Assembly: GCA_040880365.1 (NCBI GenBank)
Contig: JBBDIO010000225.1
Location: 1 to 14,692, forward strand
Source: JBBDIO01 sp040880365
Lineage (GTDB): Bacteria > Chloroflexota > Anaerolineae > Caldilineales > Caldilineaceae
Reading direction: 5' to 3'
Length of the DNA: 14,692 nt
Part shown: positions 1 to 6,183 of the stretch, in pieces
Position numbering within the stretch: the first letter of the stretch is position 1
Layout: each line of letters opens with the position of its first letter
Position numbers and translations under genes: made by a program
The notes under the pieces: model-generated
What the model was told of the DNA's origin: nothing
The model's database searches: none
Seen by the model: the letters and a program-made list of their open reading frames with translations, nothing else

Positions 1-2
1 CC

Positions 3-1133
3 GTTGCCGAAGACGCCGACACAGAAGCTACCGACACAGAAGCTACCGACACGGAAGCTGTCGATGCAGAAGCTACCGACACGGATACTGCGCCTGCTGC
101 CCATCTGTTTATTCTGGTGAATATTGATCCGCTGGAAGCCGGTGCGCCTGTGCCGGTGGATGAGTCGTTTGTTGTGCCGGTAGATGTCGACGGTCGCGCC
201 GAATTGTCGCTGAGCGCGGGAACCTACATTCTGCGCCTGCAACTGGCCGATGCCGATCTGCTGGCCCTGGAAACCGATGCCGCGCCGATTGTGGTCGCGG
301 CACGGGATGGCGCGGCGGCGCAGGCGGTGCGTATTGCCATGCCCACGGACGGCGCAACTGTGCCGCCCGAATTCGATGTGGTGATGGCCGCGACCGGGTT
401 GATTGTGGAGCCGAGCGGTTCGCCGGTGGAAGACCGCGAACCGGGGCAGGCAGGCCATTTTCACTTGTTGCTTAACGAAGATTTTGTGCCCGAAGGCGAA
501 GTGATTCCTGCCGATGCGACGCATGTCCACTTTGGCGCGGCGCAGTTGACCACGACGCTGACCCTGGAGCCGGGCGTGCATGTTCTGCGCCTGCAAATGG
601 CCGATGGCGCACACATTGCGCTGGCAGGCGCGCACTATCGCGATACCATTACTGTGACGGTCGATGCCGATACGCCCGCCCGCCAAGTCATGTTTGTAGA
701 GCCGGAAGATGGCGCAACCGTGCCGCCTACCTTTCCGGTGCGTTGGGCGGCTGCGGGTCTGCTGGTAGAACCCATCGGCGGGATGCTGGAAGTGGGGCGC
801 GGTCATTTTCATGTGCTCATTGATGCCGATTTTGTGGAGGCGGGGACCGTTATCCCCACGGATGACGCCCACCGGCATTTTGGCGGCGCACAGCTGGCGA
901 CCGAATTGACCCTGGAACCGGGCGAATATACGCTGCGTTTGCAGATGGCGAACGGCGCCCACATCGCGCTGGATGGCGAGGAGTATCAGGATACAATCAC
1001 CATCCAGGTTAATGATGCCGAAGAGCCTGTAGATGCGAGCCTAGAAGATGCCAACACAGAAGATGCCAGCACAGATGATGCCGGTGTAGCTGAACCTACA
1101 GACGCCGACGCCGACGACGCAGAAGATGAGTAG
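3..1133 (+). CDS. Secreted-type protein with three DUF4399-like repeats, 5'-truncated
   Basis: The reading frame is open from the first full codon at base 3, so the true start, and probably a signal peptide, lies outside the window. The GTG at 117 is internal to the first repeat and is not a credible start. After an Asp/Glu/Ala/Thr-rich stretch come three related modules, at about 102-300, 333-662 and 690-1010. Modules 2 and 3 carry the DUF4399 pattern: a DGATVPP lead-in, then HFHLLLN or HFHVLID, then HVHFG or HRHFG, then LRLQMA(D/N)GAHIAL. Module 1 keeps the fold-like core (HLFILVN, LRLQLAD) but has lost most of the histidines. A second Asp/Ala/Glu-rich tail ends the protein. DUF4399 has no established function; the clustered histidines suggest metal binding, which is inference. 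It lies upstream of the ccm genes on the same strand, but the assembly gap intervenes, so operon membership is unknown. Confidence 0.85.
   Translation, partial: VAEDADTEATDTEATDTEAVDAEATDTDTAPAAHLFILVNIDPLEAGAPVPVDESFVVPVDVDGRAELSLSAGTYILRLQLADADLLALETDAAPIVVAARDGAAAQAVRIAMPTDGATVPPEFDVVMAATGLIVEPSGSPVEDREPGQAGHFHLLLNEDFVPEGEVIPADATHVHFGAAQLTTTLTLEPGVHVLRLQMADGAHIALAGAHYRDTITVTVDADTPARQVMFVEPEDGATVPPTFPVRWAAAGLLVEPIGGMLEVGRGHFHVLIDADFVEAGTVIPTDDAHRHFGGAQLATELTLEPGEYTLRLQMANGAHIALDGEEYQDTITIQVNDAEEPVDASLEDANTEDASTDDAGVAEPTDADADDAEDE
21..80 (+). repeat. 15-bp tandem repeat, four units, in frame
   Basis: Four consecutive 15-bp units begin at 21, 36, 51 and 66. The first two are identical (acagaagctaccgac) and the others differ by a few bases. 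They encode TEATD-type pentapeptides in the acidic stretch before the first DUF4399-like module. The unit is a multiple of three, so gain or loss of a copy keeps the frame. Confidence 0.9.
1032..1091 (+). repeat. 15-bp degenerate tandem repeat coding the acidic tail
   Basis: Four units starting at 1032, 1047, 1062 and 1077 all begin gatgc. They encode DASLE, DANTE, DASTD and DAGVA in the C-terminal tail of the DUF4399-repeat protein. The units have diverged more than the 5' repeat of the same gene. Confidence 0.75.
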
Positions 1134-1174
1134 AGCAGATTAACAGAGCAAATGCCCGGTCCTGATGGATGGTG

Positions 1175-1274
1175 NNNNNNNNNNNNNNNNNNNNNNNNNN
1201 NNNNNNNNNNNNNNNNNNNNNNNNNNNNNNNNNNNNNNNNNNNNNNNNNNNNNNNNNNNNNNNNNNNNNNNNNN
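1175..1274. other. Assembly gap (100 N)
   Basis: Exactly 100 N separate two stretches of known sequence. A gap of exactly 100 is the usual scaffold placeholder for unknown length, so the real distance between the flanking genes is not known. Low-complexity Asp/Ala-coding DNA lies on both sides, which may be why assembly broke here. Confidence 0.98.
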
Positions 1275-1462
1275 AGGCCCTGGATATTCTCCAGACAGAA
1301 GTGGTGTGGGATGACGATATCTGGACCGACGCCGACGAATTGGGCGCAGACGCGCTGGACGCGGACGTTGTAGACGCGGACGTTGTAGACGATCCCACCG
1401 CAGCGGATGACTCTGGTGCTGACTCTGCCGATTCCCCCGGCGATGCAAAGAACGCGTCCTAG
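1275..1462 (+). CDS. C-terminal fragment of an Asp/Ala-rich protein (5' end in gap)
   Basis: The frame runs from the first full codon after the gap (1277) to TAG at 1460-1462, about 61 residues. It starts ALDILQTEVVWDDDIWTDADELG and continues into an Asp/Ala/Ser-rich tail with the pentapeptide ADVVD twice in a row, from two identical 15-bp units at 1361-1390. No domain is recognisable. The tail resembles that of the DUF4399-repeat protein left of the gap, which ends in its own stop at 1133, so this is probably a second protein of the same secreted style. It ends 17 bp before ccmA and could share its transcript. Function unknown. Confidence 0.6.
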
Positions 1463-1479
1463 ACTGTGTTGGCGTTTGT

Positions 1480-2235
1480 ATGCTAGCCAAACCGGCAACC
1501 ATGCCAGAACAGCCCTCGGCTATGGCCGCGCAGCCGCTGATTACGGTCCGCAATCTGGTTAAACGCTATGGGCGCAAGCCGGTGTTGCGCGGGCTGGAGC
1601 TGGCAGTGAATCCGGGGCAGATTGTGGCGTTGTTGGGGCCAAATGGCGCGGGCAAAACTACGCTTATGCGCGTGATCAGTGGGCTGGCAAAGCCCGACCG
1701 CGGCGAAATTTTACTGGGGGGGGCGACCTTTCAGCAGGCCGGCCACGAACTGCGCCGCTATATCGGCCTGGTGGGCCATGCGCCCCTGCTCTATGATAAT
1801 CTCAACGGGCTGGAGAATCTCCACTTTTTTGCCGCGATGTACGACATTCGGACCCCGGACGCGCGCATCGAATGGTGTTTGCGCACGGTGGGGCTGTGGA
1901 CTCGCCGCCGCGATCCTGTGCGCAGTTATAGCCGGGGCATGGCGCAACGCCTGGCGATTGCCCGCGCCATTCTGCACAATCCGCCGGTTTTGCTGCTGGA
2001 TGAGCCGGACACGGGACTCGATCAGGCGGGTGCGGATCTGTTGCATGATCTGATTCACACGTTGGGTGCATCCAACCGCGCCATTCTCTTTTCTACCCAC
2101 AATCTGGAGCGTGCCCTGGCATGGTCCGATTCGATCTGTATTCTGCAAAATGGTAAAATTGCCTATTCTGCCCCCGCGGCCGCGCTGGATCTGGATCAGC
2201 TGCACGCCGCCTATGCCGAGTTGCATCGAGAGTGA
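1480..2235 (+). CDS. ccmA: Haem exporter ABC ATPase CcmA
   Basis: A 251-residue ABC-transporter ATP-binding subunit of the System I cytochrome c maturation complex. With CcmB, CcmC and CcmD it drives ATP-dependent release of haem-loaded CcmE on the outer face of the membrane. Visible motifs are Walker A GPNGAGKT (53-60), signature region YSRGMAQRLAIARA (150-163), Walker B VLLLDEP (170-176), the TGLD D-loop (178-181) and the switch His207. The segment GLVGHAPLLYDNLNGLENL (97-115) has the GH pair seen in CcmA where other ABC ATPases have a Q-loop glutamine. The N-terminus is about 20 residues longer than the ATPase core needs. ATG codons at 1501 and 1522 are alternative starts, and none of the three has a clear Shine-Dalgarno sequence. 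Confidence 0.93.
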   Translation: MLAKPATMPEQPSAMAAQPLITVRNLVKRYGRKPVLRGLELAVNPGQIVALLGPNGAGKTTLMRVISGLAKPDRGEILLGGATFQQAGHELRRYIGLVGHAPLLYDNLNGLENLHFFAAMYDIRTPDARIEWCLRTVGLWTRRRDPVRSYSRGMAQRLAIARAILHNPPVLLLDEPDTGLDQAGADLLHDLIHTLGASNRAILFSTHNLERALAWSDSICILQNGKIAYSAPAAALDLDQLHAAYAELHRE

Positions 2236-2333
2236 TCGCGGGGCGAAGGATGGCAGGGCGAATGCTAGCCGGGCAATGGGCGTAGCTATCTCGCTTTGCG
2301 GTCGAATGTAGAGATGAATGTAGAGTCGAAGCC

Positions 2334-3107
2334 ATGAGTATGTCGGTCGCTACCGAATCACATAGGGTTGAATCGCACAGGGCCGAATCGCATAGGGCTG
2401 TGCCCGTGCAGATGTACACCCAGCCGGGGCACGCGGGCTATTGGCGCAAGGTGTGGGCCATCGCGGCCAAAGATCTGCGCGCCGAAGTGCGCGCCAAAGA
2501 AGTGCTGGGCACCATGATTGCGTTTGGCCTGTTGGCGGTGGTGGTCTTTGGGCTGGCATTCGATCTGCGCGTGCCCCAGGGCGCAATGGTCGCGCCGGGG
2601 GTATTGTGGGGTGTCATCCTCTTTGCCGGGGTGCTGGGGCTGCATCGCAGTTTTGGGGCCGAGATGGATCGCCATACGCTGCCCGCGCTGCTGCTGGCGC
2701 CGGTAGACCGCAGCGCCATCTATTTCGGCAAATTTCTGGCCCAGTTTGTGTTCCTCGCCGCGGCGGTGGTGGTCATTGCGCCGGCGGTGGTGGTCATCTT
2801 CAATGTCAATGTCCTCCAGGGCTGGATTCCGGTTGGCCTGCTGTTGGGGCTAATCGGCTATACTGGAGTCGGCACCCTGTTTGGCGCGCTGACCGCAGGC
2901 ATCCGCGCCCGCGAGTCGATGTTGCCCATTCTGCTCATGCCGGTCATGGCGCCGGTCTTTATGGCGGGCATCGGCCTCACCGCGAATGTGCTGGATGGCC
3001 GGACATTTGTCGATTTTCGCCATTGGCTGCTGTTGCTGGGTATTTATGATGTGGTCTTTCTGACCATTGCCTATTTGGTTTTCGATATGATTTGGGAGGA
3101 TAGCTAG
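2334..3107 (+). CDS. ccmB: Haem exporter membrane subunit CcmB
   Basis: A 257-residue multi-pass membrane protein, the permease partner of CcmA in cytochrome c maturation. The core starts near residue 40 (KDLRAEVRAKEVLG), followed by about six hydrophobic segments at roughly 46-64, 76-97, 125-152, 163-183, 197-220 and 227-250. The order and loop motifs, including LLAPVDRSAIYFGKF, match CcmB. The first ~27 residues are extra and contain ESHR(V/A) three times; Met27 (ATG at 2412) could be the real start. In-frame codons upstream of 2334 reach a TAG at 2283 without another start. It begins 98 bp after ccmA, and that gap also holds a 12-bp duplication at 2304-2327. It ends 3 bp before ccmC. Confidence 0.92.
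   Translation: MSMSVATESHRVESHRAESHRAVPVQMYTQPGHAGYWRKVWAIAAKDLRAEVRAKEVLGTMIAFGLLAVVVFGLAFDLRVPQGAMVAPGVLWGVILFAGVLGLHRSFGAEMDRHTLPALLLAPVDRSAIYFGKFLAQFVFLAAAVVVIAPAVVVIFNVNVLQGWIPVGLLLGLIGYTGVGTLFGALTAGIRARESMLPILLMPVMAPVFMAGIGLTANVLDGRTFVDFRHWLLLLGIYDVVFLTIAYLVFDMIWEDS
2355..2399 (+). repeat. 15-bp tandem repeat in the CcmB N-terminus
   Basis: Three 15-bp units start at 2355, 2370 and 2385 with consensus gaatcgcatagggct. They encode ESHRV, ESHRA and ESHRA. Just upstream, a non-coding 12-bp unit (gaatgtagag plus two bases) is also duplicated at 2304-2327, so this stretch looks prone to slippage. Confidence 0.9.
3094..3100 (+). promoter_or_regulatory. Ribosome binding site of ccmC
   Basis: GGGAGGA lies 10 nt before the ccmC ATG and inside the last codons of ccmB, which supports coupled translation and the 3111 start. 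Confidence 0.8.
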
Positions 3108-3110
3108 TCC

Positions 3111-3860
3111 ATGAGTACAACATCGCTCCGGCGCGCGCGCAGTGCGGGCACATCGGGCCTGGGTCACATTGGCCTGCTTGTTCTGAATATTGGTGCGGTG
3201 ATTGGCATGGCCGGTCTGATGTGGGCTTCGCTGCTCTATGCCCTGCCCGCGTCGAACCTGGCGGGCGACGAACAGACGGCCCAGCGCATTTTCTACATTC
3301 ACATGGGGTGCAACTTTGGCGCATTGGCGGGCTTTCTCGTCTCGCTGGTGGGTAGCGTCATCTATCTTGTCAAGCGCGATCTGGATTGGGACCGCGCGGC
3401 GCAGGCCGCCATCGAAGTGGGCACGCTTTTTGGCATTGGCACCATCCTCACCGGCATTTTCTGGGCCAAACCCACCTGGAACACCTATTGGACCTGGGAT
3501 CCGCGCCTGACGACTTCGACTATTACCGTGCTGATCTACATTGCCTATCTGCTTTTTCGCAATGGGATCGATACGCGCCAGACCCGGGCGCGCTTCGGCA
3601 GCATCTATGCGCTCTTTGCCTTTGCCAGCGTGCCCCTCACCTATTACAGTGCGCGCTGGTTTCGTTCCATCCACCCGGTGGTCTTTGGCAGTGATAACCC
3701 GGATGCCGAAGGCGGTTTTAACATCGGCGTGACCATGACCCATACCCTATGGATCGCCGTCATCGCCTTTAGCCTGCTCTTTAGTATGCTCATGTTGCAA
3801 CGCTGGCGTCAATTGCGTTTGGAAGACCGCATTTTCGAGTTACGAGAGGAAATCGAGTAA
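3111..3860 (+). CDS. ccmC: Haem-handling protein CcmC
   Basis: A 249-residue membrane protein of the haem handling protein family, which presents haem to CcmE at the outer membrane face. Six hydrophobic segments are visible. The tryptophan-rich haem-binding loop is at 118-133 (WAKPTWNTYWTWDPRL), preceded by the axial-ligand-type His64 (YIHMG) and followed by His188 (RSIHPV); this pair flanking the WWD loop is characteristic of CcmC. The last ~20 residues (RLEDRIFELREEIE) form a charged, probably helical tail. The family could be confused with CcmF or CcsA, but the short length and six helices favour CcmC. It starts 3 bp after ccmB and stops immediately before the ccmD-like gene. Confidence 0.94.
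   Translation: MSTTSLRRARSAGTSGLGHIGLLVLNIGAVIGMAGLMWASLLYALPASNLAGDEQTAQRIFYIHMGCNFGALAGFLVSLVGSVIYLVKRDLDWDRAAQAAIEVGTLFGIGTILTGIFWAKPTWNTYWTWDPRLTTSTITVLIYIAYLLFRNGIDTRQTRARFGSIYALFAFASVPLTYYSARWFRSIHPVVFGSDNPDAEGGFNIGVTMTHTLWIAVIAFSLLFSMLMLQRWRQLRLEDRIFELREEIE
3845..3850 (+). promoter_or_regulatory. Ribosome binding site of the ccmD-like gene
   Basis: AGAGGA at the end of ccmC lies 10 nt before the ATG at 3861. It supports the reality of the 52-codon gene. Confidence 0.65.
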
Positions 3861-4019
3861 ATGTTCTTTTTGGCCGCTGCCATGATCGTTGTCTGGCTGG
3901 GGATTACGCTCTATGTGCTGTATCTGAGCAATCACCAACGCAATCTGGAGCAGGAACTTGCCGCGCTGGAGGAATTGATCGCCGAGCGCAAAGATGAGCG
4001 CAAAGGAGAGCTGACTTAA
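3861..4019 (+). CDS. ccmD: CcmD-like small membrane protein
   Basis: A 52-residue gene begins directly after the ccmC stop (3858-3860) and ends with TAA at 4017-4019, overlapping the next ATG by one base. Residues 1-22 form one membrane helix (MFFLAAAMIVVWLGITLYVL). Residues 25-50 are a charged helix with coiled-coil character (NLEQELAALEELIAERKDER). Size, single N-terminal helix, charged C-terminus and position after ccmC match CcmD, which in System I joins the CcmABC complex and aids release of haem-loaded CcmE. CcmD proteins have little conserved sequence, so the name rests on position and architecture. Confidence 0.8.
   Translation: MFFLAAAMIVVWLGITLYVLYLSNHQRNLEQELAALEELIAERKDERKGELT
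4002..4010 (+). promoter_or_regulatory. Ribosome binding site fixing the ccdA start
   Basis: AAAGGAGAG lies 8 nt before the ATG at 4019, which overlaps the preceding stop as TAATG. This fixes the start of the CcdA-like gene and shows that no transmembrane helix of that protein is encoded upstream. Confidence 0.85.
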
Positions 4020-5011
4020 TGGCCCAATCGTATCAACCGCGCCCGACCGGCACGCCGGCATCTGGTACTGCGCCATCAGCGGATAAAGCGGGTAAAACCG
4101 GCAGCCCCGCGCCTACGGCTGGCCCCACGGCTGGCCCCACAGCGGGGCGCGGGGTGGTCTTTAGCCATGCCGTCGCGTTTGTGCTGGGCTTTGGGGTGGT
4201 GTTCACGCTGATCGGTTCGGCCGCGGGCTTGTTGGGTCAAAGCCTCAATAGCTATCTGCCCATGATCCGCCAGCTGGGCGCGATTTTGCTGGTCATCTTT
4301 GGGCTAATCACCATTGGCGTGTTTAGCTGGCTCATTCGCGCCATCGGCGAGCGCACCAATCTGGATGTCAATCCGGCGGCCGCGGGTCTGGTTTCGGTGC
4401 TCAGTTTCTTCAACCAGCTGCTCTATTCGGAAAAGCGAGTGGCGGGGATGCACCAGGTGAGTCGCCGCTATGGCTATCTGAGCAGCTTTTTGCTGGGCGT
4501 GAGTTTCAGCGCGGGGTGGGTGCCCTGCATTGGGCCGATTCTGGCGAGCATCTTTTTCATTGCCAGCGATAGCGCGACCGCGGGCCAGGGCGCGGCGCTG
4601 CTGGGCATCTATAGCCTGGGCCTGGGTATTCCCTTTCTGATTACGGGCGCGGCGTTTAGCAATACTACTACCTTGCTGCGCAAGCTCAACCGCCATGCTC
4701 ACATTGTCAGCCTGGTCGCCGGGTTCTTCTTGTTCTATGTGGCGTATCTGCTCTGGAGCGACAGCTTGGCGCGCCTGACGACCCAGTTTATGTTTCTGAA
4801 CGACTGGATCTTCACGCTGGAAGAACAGGTGACTTCCAATATCGGCATCGACGGTAACATCCGCCATCTGAGCGTGCTGGCCGCGGCCCCGCTGGCCCTG
4901 GTCGCCGGTCTGATCAGCTTTCTCAGCCCGTGCGTGCTGCCGCTGGTGCCTGCCTATATCGGCTATCTCAGCGGCACGGCCATTGGCGGCAACCGTCGCC
5001 CCGCGGCCTGA
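4019..5011 (+). CDS. ccdA: CcdA-type thiol-disulfide electron transporter, apparently circularly permuted
   Basis: A 330-residue membrane protein of the CcdA/DsbD transmembrane family, which passes electrons from cytoplasmic thioredoxin to extracytoplasmic thiols. Residues 1-44 are a hydrophilic Thr/Pro/Ala/Gly stretch. Next comes FSHAVAFVLGFGVVFTLIG (48-66), normally helix 2, then helix 3 (86-107), the GWVPCIGPILAS helix with Cys170, the GIYSLGLGIPFL helix (196-207) and a sixth segment (228-246). The family's usual C-terminal region follows (LNDWIFTLEEQV, 260-271). Only then comes SFLSPCVLPLVPAYIGYLSG with Cys305, which is normally the first helix. Both redox cysteines are therefore present but the helix order is 2-3-4-5-6-1. 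The start is well fixed by its Shine-Dalgarno and the TAATG overlap, and no other copy of helix 1 is nearby. It sits 6 bp before the glutaredoxin-like gene. Confidence 0.9.
   Translation: MAQSYQPRPTGTPASGTAPSADKAGKTGSPAPTAGPTAGPTAGRGVVFSHAVAFVLGFGVVFTLIGSAAGLLGQSLNSYLPMIRQLGAILLVIFGLITIGVFSWLIRAIGERTNLDVNPAAAGLVSVLSFFNQLLYSEKRVAGMHQVSRRYGYLSSFLLGVSFSAGWVPCIGPILASIFFIASDSATAGQGAALLGIYSLGLGIPFLITGAAFSNTTTLLRKLNRHAHIVSLVAGFFLFYVAYLLWSDSLARLTTQFMFLNDWIFTLEEQVTSNIGIDGNIRHLSVLAAAPLALVAGLISFLSPCVLPLVPAYIGYLSGTAIGGNRRPAA
4115..4138 (+). repeat. 12-bp tandem duplication in the ccdA N-terminal stretch
   Basis: Two identical units, acggctggcccc, lie at 4115-4126 and 4127-4138, followed by a partial third. 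They encode the TAGPTAGPTAG part of the hydrophilic N-terminus. Confidence 0.9.
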
Positions 5012-5017
5012 TTCGCC

Positions 5018-5329
5018 ATGCAGATTACACTGTATACCGCGCCCGATTGCGGCTTGTGTACCGAGTTGAAGGCCGACCTGCTGGCTTTGGCCGAGGATGC
5101 CGCGCTGCGCGCCCACGCCCTGGACATCCACGAAGTGAATATTCAACAGGACACGCAGTTGCACAGCAAATTTCAATATCTGGTGCCTGTATTAGAGCTG
5201 CCCAACGGCGAGCTGCGCTATCCCCCCCACGATTTTCTGGATTTGCGCAACGCGCTGGTGCGCGCCGCCCAAACGTCTGCGGATTCCACATTTCCCCCCT
5301 CGACCCCCGGCGGAGGACGCCATGAGTGA
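5018..5329 (+). CDS. Glutaredoxin-like (DUF836-type) thiol-disulfide protein
   Basis: A 103-residue protein with a thioredoxin-type fold pattern: beta strand ITLYTAPD, redox motif CGLC at 11-14, a following helix, the strand/turn EVNIQQD (39-45), and YLVPVLEL with the expected cis-Pro57 before a strand. This matches small glutaredoxin-like proteins of the DUF836 type. There is no signal peptide or membrane segment, so it should be cytoplasmic. The last ~18 residues (SADSTFPPSTPGGGRHE) look like an unstructured tail. It begins 6 bp after ccdA and overlaps the next gene by 8 bp, with GGAGG at 5312-5316 serving the latter. Context suggests a role in thiol redox linked to CcdA or cytochrome c maturation; that is inference. 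Confidence 0.85.
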   Translation: MQITLYTAPDCGLCTELKADLLALAEDAALRAHALDIHEVNIQQDTQLHSKFQYLVPVLELPNGELRYPPHDFLDLRNALVRAAQTSADSTFPPSTPGGGRHE

Positions 5330-6068
5330 CCCGCAACAGCCAGAGCCGCGCACGACCGATTCACCGCGCGCCGCAGATTCGCCGCGCGCCCCACAACCAG
5401 CTAACACACCCCCGGCGCAGAGTGCGCAGATCGATTCTGCCATCTCGCGTGCCGCCAATAATCTGGTGCTGTGGATTGCCCGCCACTGGCTTGCGCTGTT
5501 CACCACGGCATGGGGGCTATACGTGTTCTTGCCCTTTTTGGCCCCAATTCTGCTACAAGGAGGCTTTACAGCGCCCGCCACTCTGATTTACACTCTATAC
5601 TCATACGCGTGTCACCAACTGCCCGACCACAGTTATTTTCTCTTTGGCAATAGTCTGGCTCCCAATGCGGCAACGCTGGAGGCGGCGGGGATGCCCGCAG
5701 GCCCCAATCTGTTTGCTCAACGCGCATTTGTGGGCGGCGCCGATGTGGGTTATAAAGTAGCCCTGTGTCAGCGCGATGTGGCAATCTACGGTGCGATTTT
5801 TCTGTGCGGTCTGCTGTTTGCGCTGATACGTAATCGTTTGGAATCGCCCAGTATCCGCGTTTATCTACTGTTTCTCATCCCGATTGCGCTGGATGGGGGA
5901 ACCCAACTGATTGGTTTGCGCGAGAGCAACTGGCTGCTGCGCACGCTGACCGGCGCGCTCTTCGGTGCGGCGTCCGTCTGGCTGATCTACCCCTATGTAG
6001 AAGCCGCGATGGACGAAGTCATCGAAACCGAGGGCGCTCGGCAAACCACGCTCCCGCCCACAAGCTAG
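5322..6068 (+). CDS. DUF2085 family membrane protein
   Basis: A 248-residue protein with a hydrophilic Pro-rich N-terminus (1-45) and about four hydrophobic segments, near 56-78, 153-169, 178-190 and 207-224. DUF2085 hallmarks are clear: YACHQLPDHSYFLFG (Cys97, His98), ALCQRDVAIYGAIF (Cys149, Arg151, Asp152) and PIALDGGTQLIGLRESNWLLR (Asp191 onward). The family is common in Chloroflexota and archaea and has no established function; its conserved Cys, His and Asp are suggestive of a metal or redox site in the membrane, which is inference. It is the last gene of the ccm run, translationally coupled to the glutaredoxin-like gene by an 8-bp overlap. An 18-bp in-frame duplication encodes DSPRAADSPRAP. 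Confidence 0.9.
   Translation: MSDPQQPEPRTTDSPRAADSPRAPQPANTPPAQSAQIDSAISRAANNLVLWIARHWLALFTTAWGLYVFLPFLAPILLQGGFTAPATLIYTLYSYACHQLPDHSYFLFGNSLAPNAATLEAAGMPAGPNLFAQRAFVGGADVGYKVALCQRDVAIYGAIFLCGLLFALIRNRLESPSIRVYLLFLIPIALDGGTQLIGLRESNWLLRTLTGALFGAASVWLIYPYVEAAMDEVIETEGARQTTLPPTS
5358..5393 (+). repeat. 18-bp tandem duplication in the DUF2085 gene
   Basis: Two near-identical 18-bp units start at 5358 and 5376 (gattcaccgcgcgccgca and gattcgccgcgcgcccca). They encode DSPRAA and DSPRAP in the disordered N-terminus. Confidence 0.85.
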
Positions 6069-6085
6069 TCTCCGCGTTTTGCGCA

Positions 6086-6107
6086 CATAGCTATACATAT
6101 GGCTATG
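6086..6107. promoter_or_regulatory. 22-bp near-palindrome, operator-like
   Basis: The 115-bp gap between the DUF2085 gene and the next gene contains catagctata-ca-tatggctatg, ten-base arms with nine matches. A second small dyad, TGCAA-gcagt-TTGCA, overlaps its right end at 6106-6120. Neither is followed by a T-run, so a protein-binding site or weak terminator is possible. No convincing -35/-10 pair was found here. Confidence 0.35.
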
Positions 6108-6169
6108 CAAGCAGTTTGCACGACCGCATTCCAGACAACCCAACCTCATCAGCAGTATCTACTCACCGG

Positions 6170-6177
6170 AAAGAGGT
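6170..6177 (+). promoter_or_regulatory. Ribosome binding site fixing the start at 6184
   Basis: AAAGAGGT with AGAGG ending 7 nt before the ATG supports the long version of the following exported protein, rather than internal ATGs at 6250, 6271 or 6280 that would give a more standard signal peptide. Confidence 0.7.
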
Positions 6178-6183
6178 CCTGTC

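Noticed and set aside
117..119. GTG as the start of the DUF4399-repeat gene
   Set aside because: The same frame is open and repeat-coding upstream to the window edge, and GTG lies inside the first module's HLFILVN strand.
2850..3743. Antisense open frame opposite ccmB and ccmC
   Set aside because: It crosses two clearly real, conserved genes and encodes a His/Gln/Arg-rich product with no domain.
4304..5176. Antisense open frame opposite ccdA and the glutaredoxin-like gene
   Set aside because: It is a composition shadow of the membrane-protein codons and has no family features.
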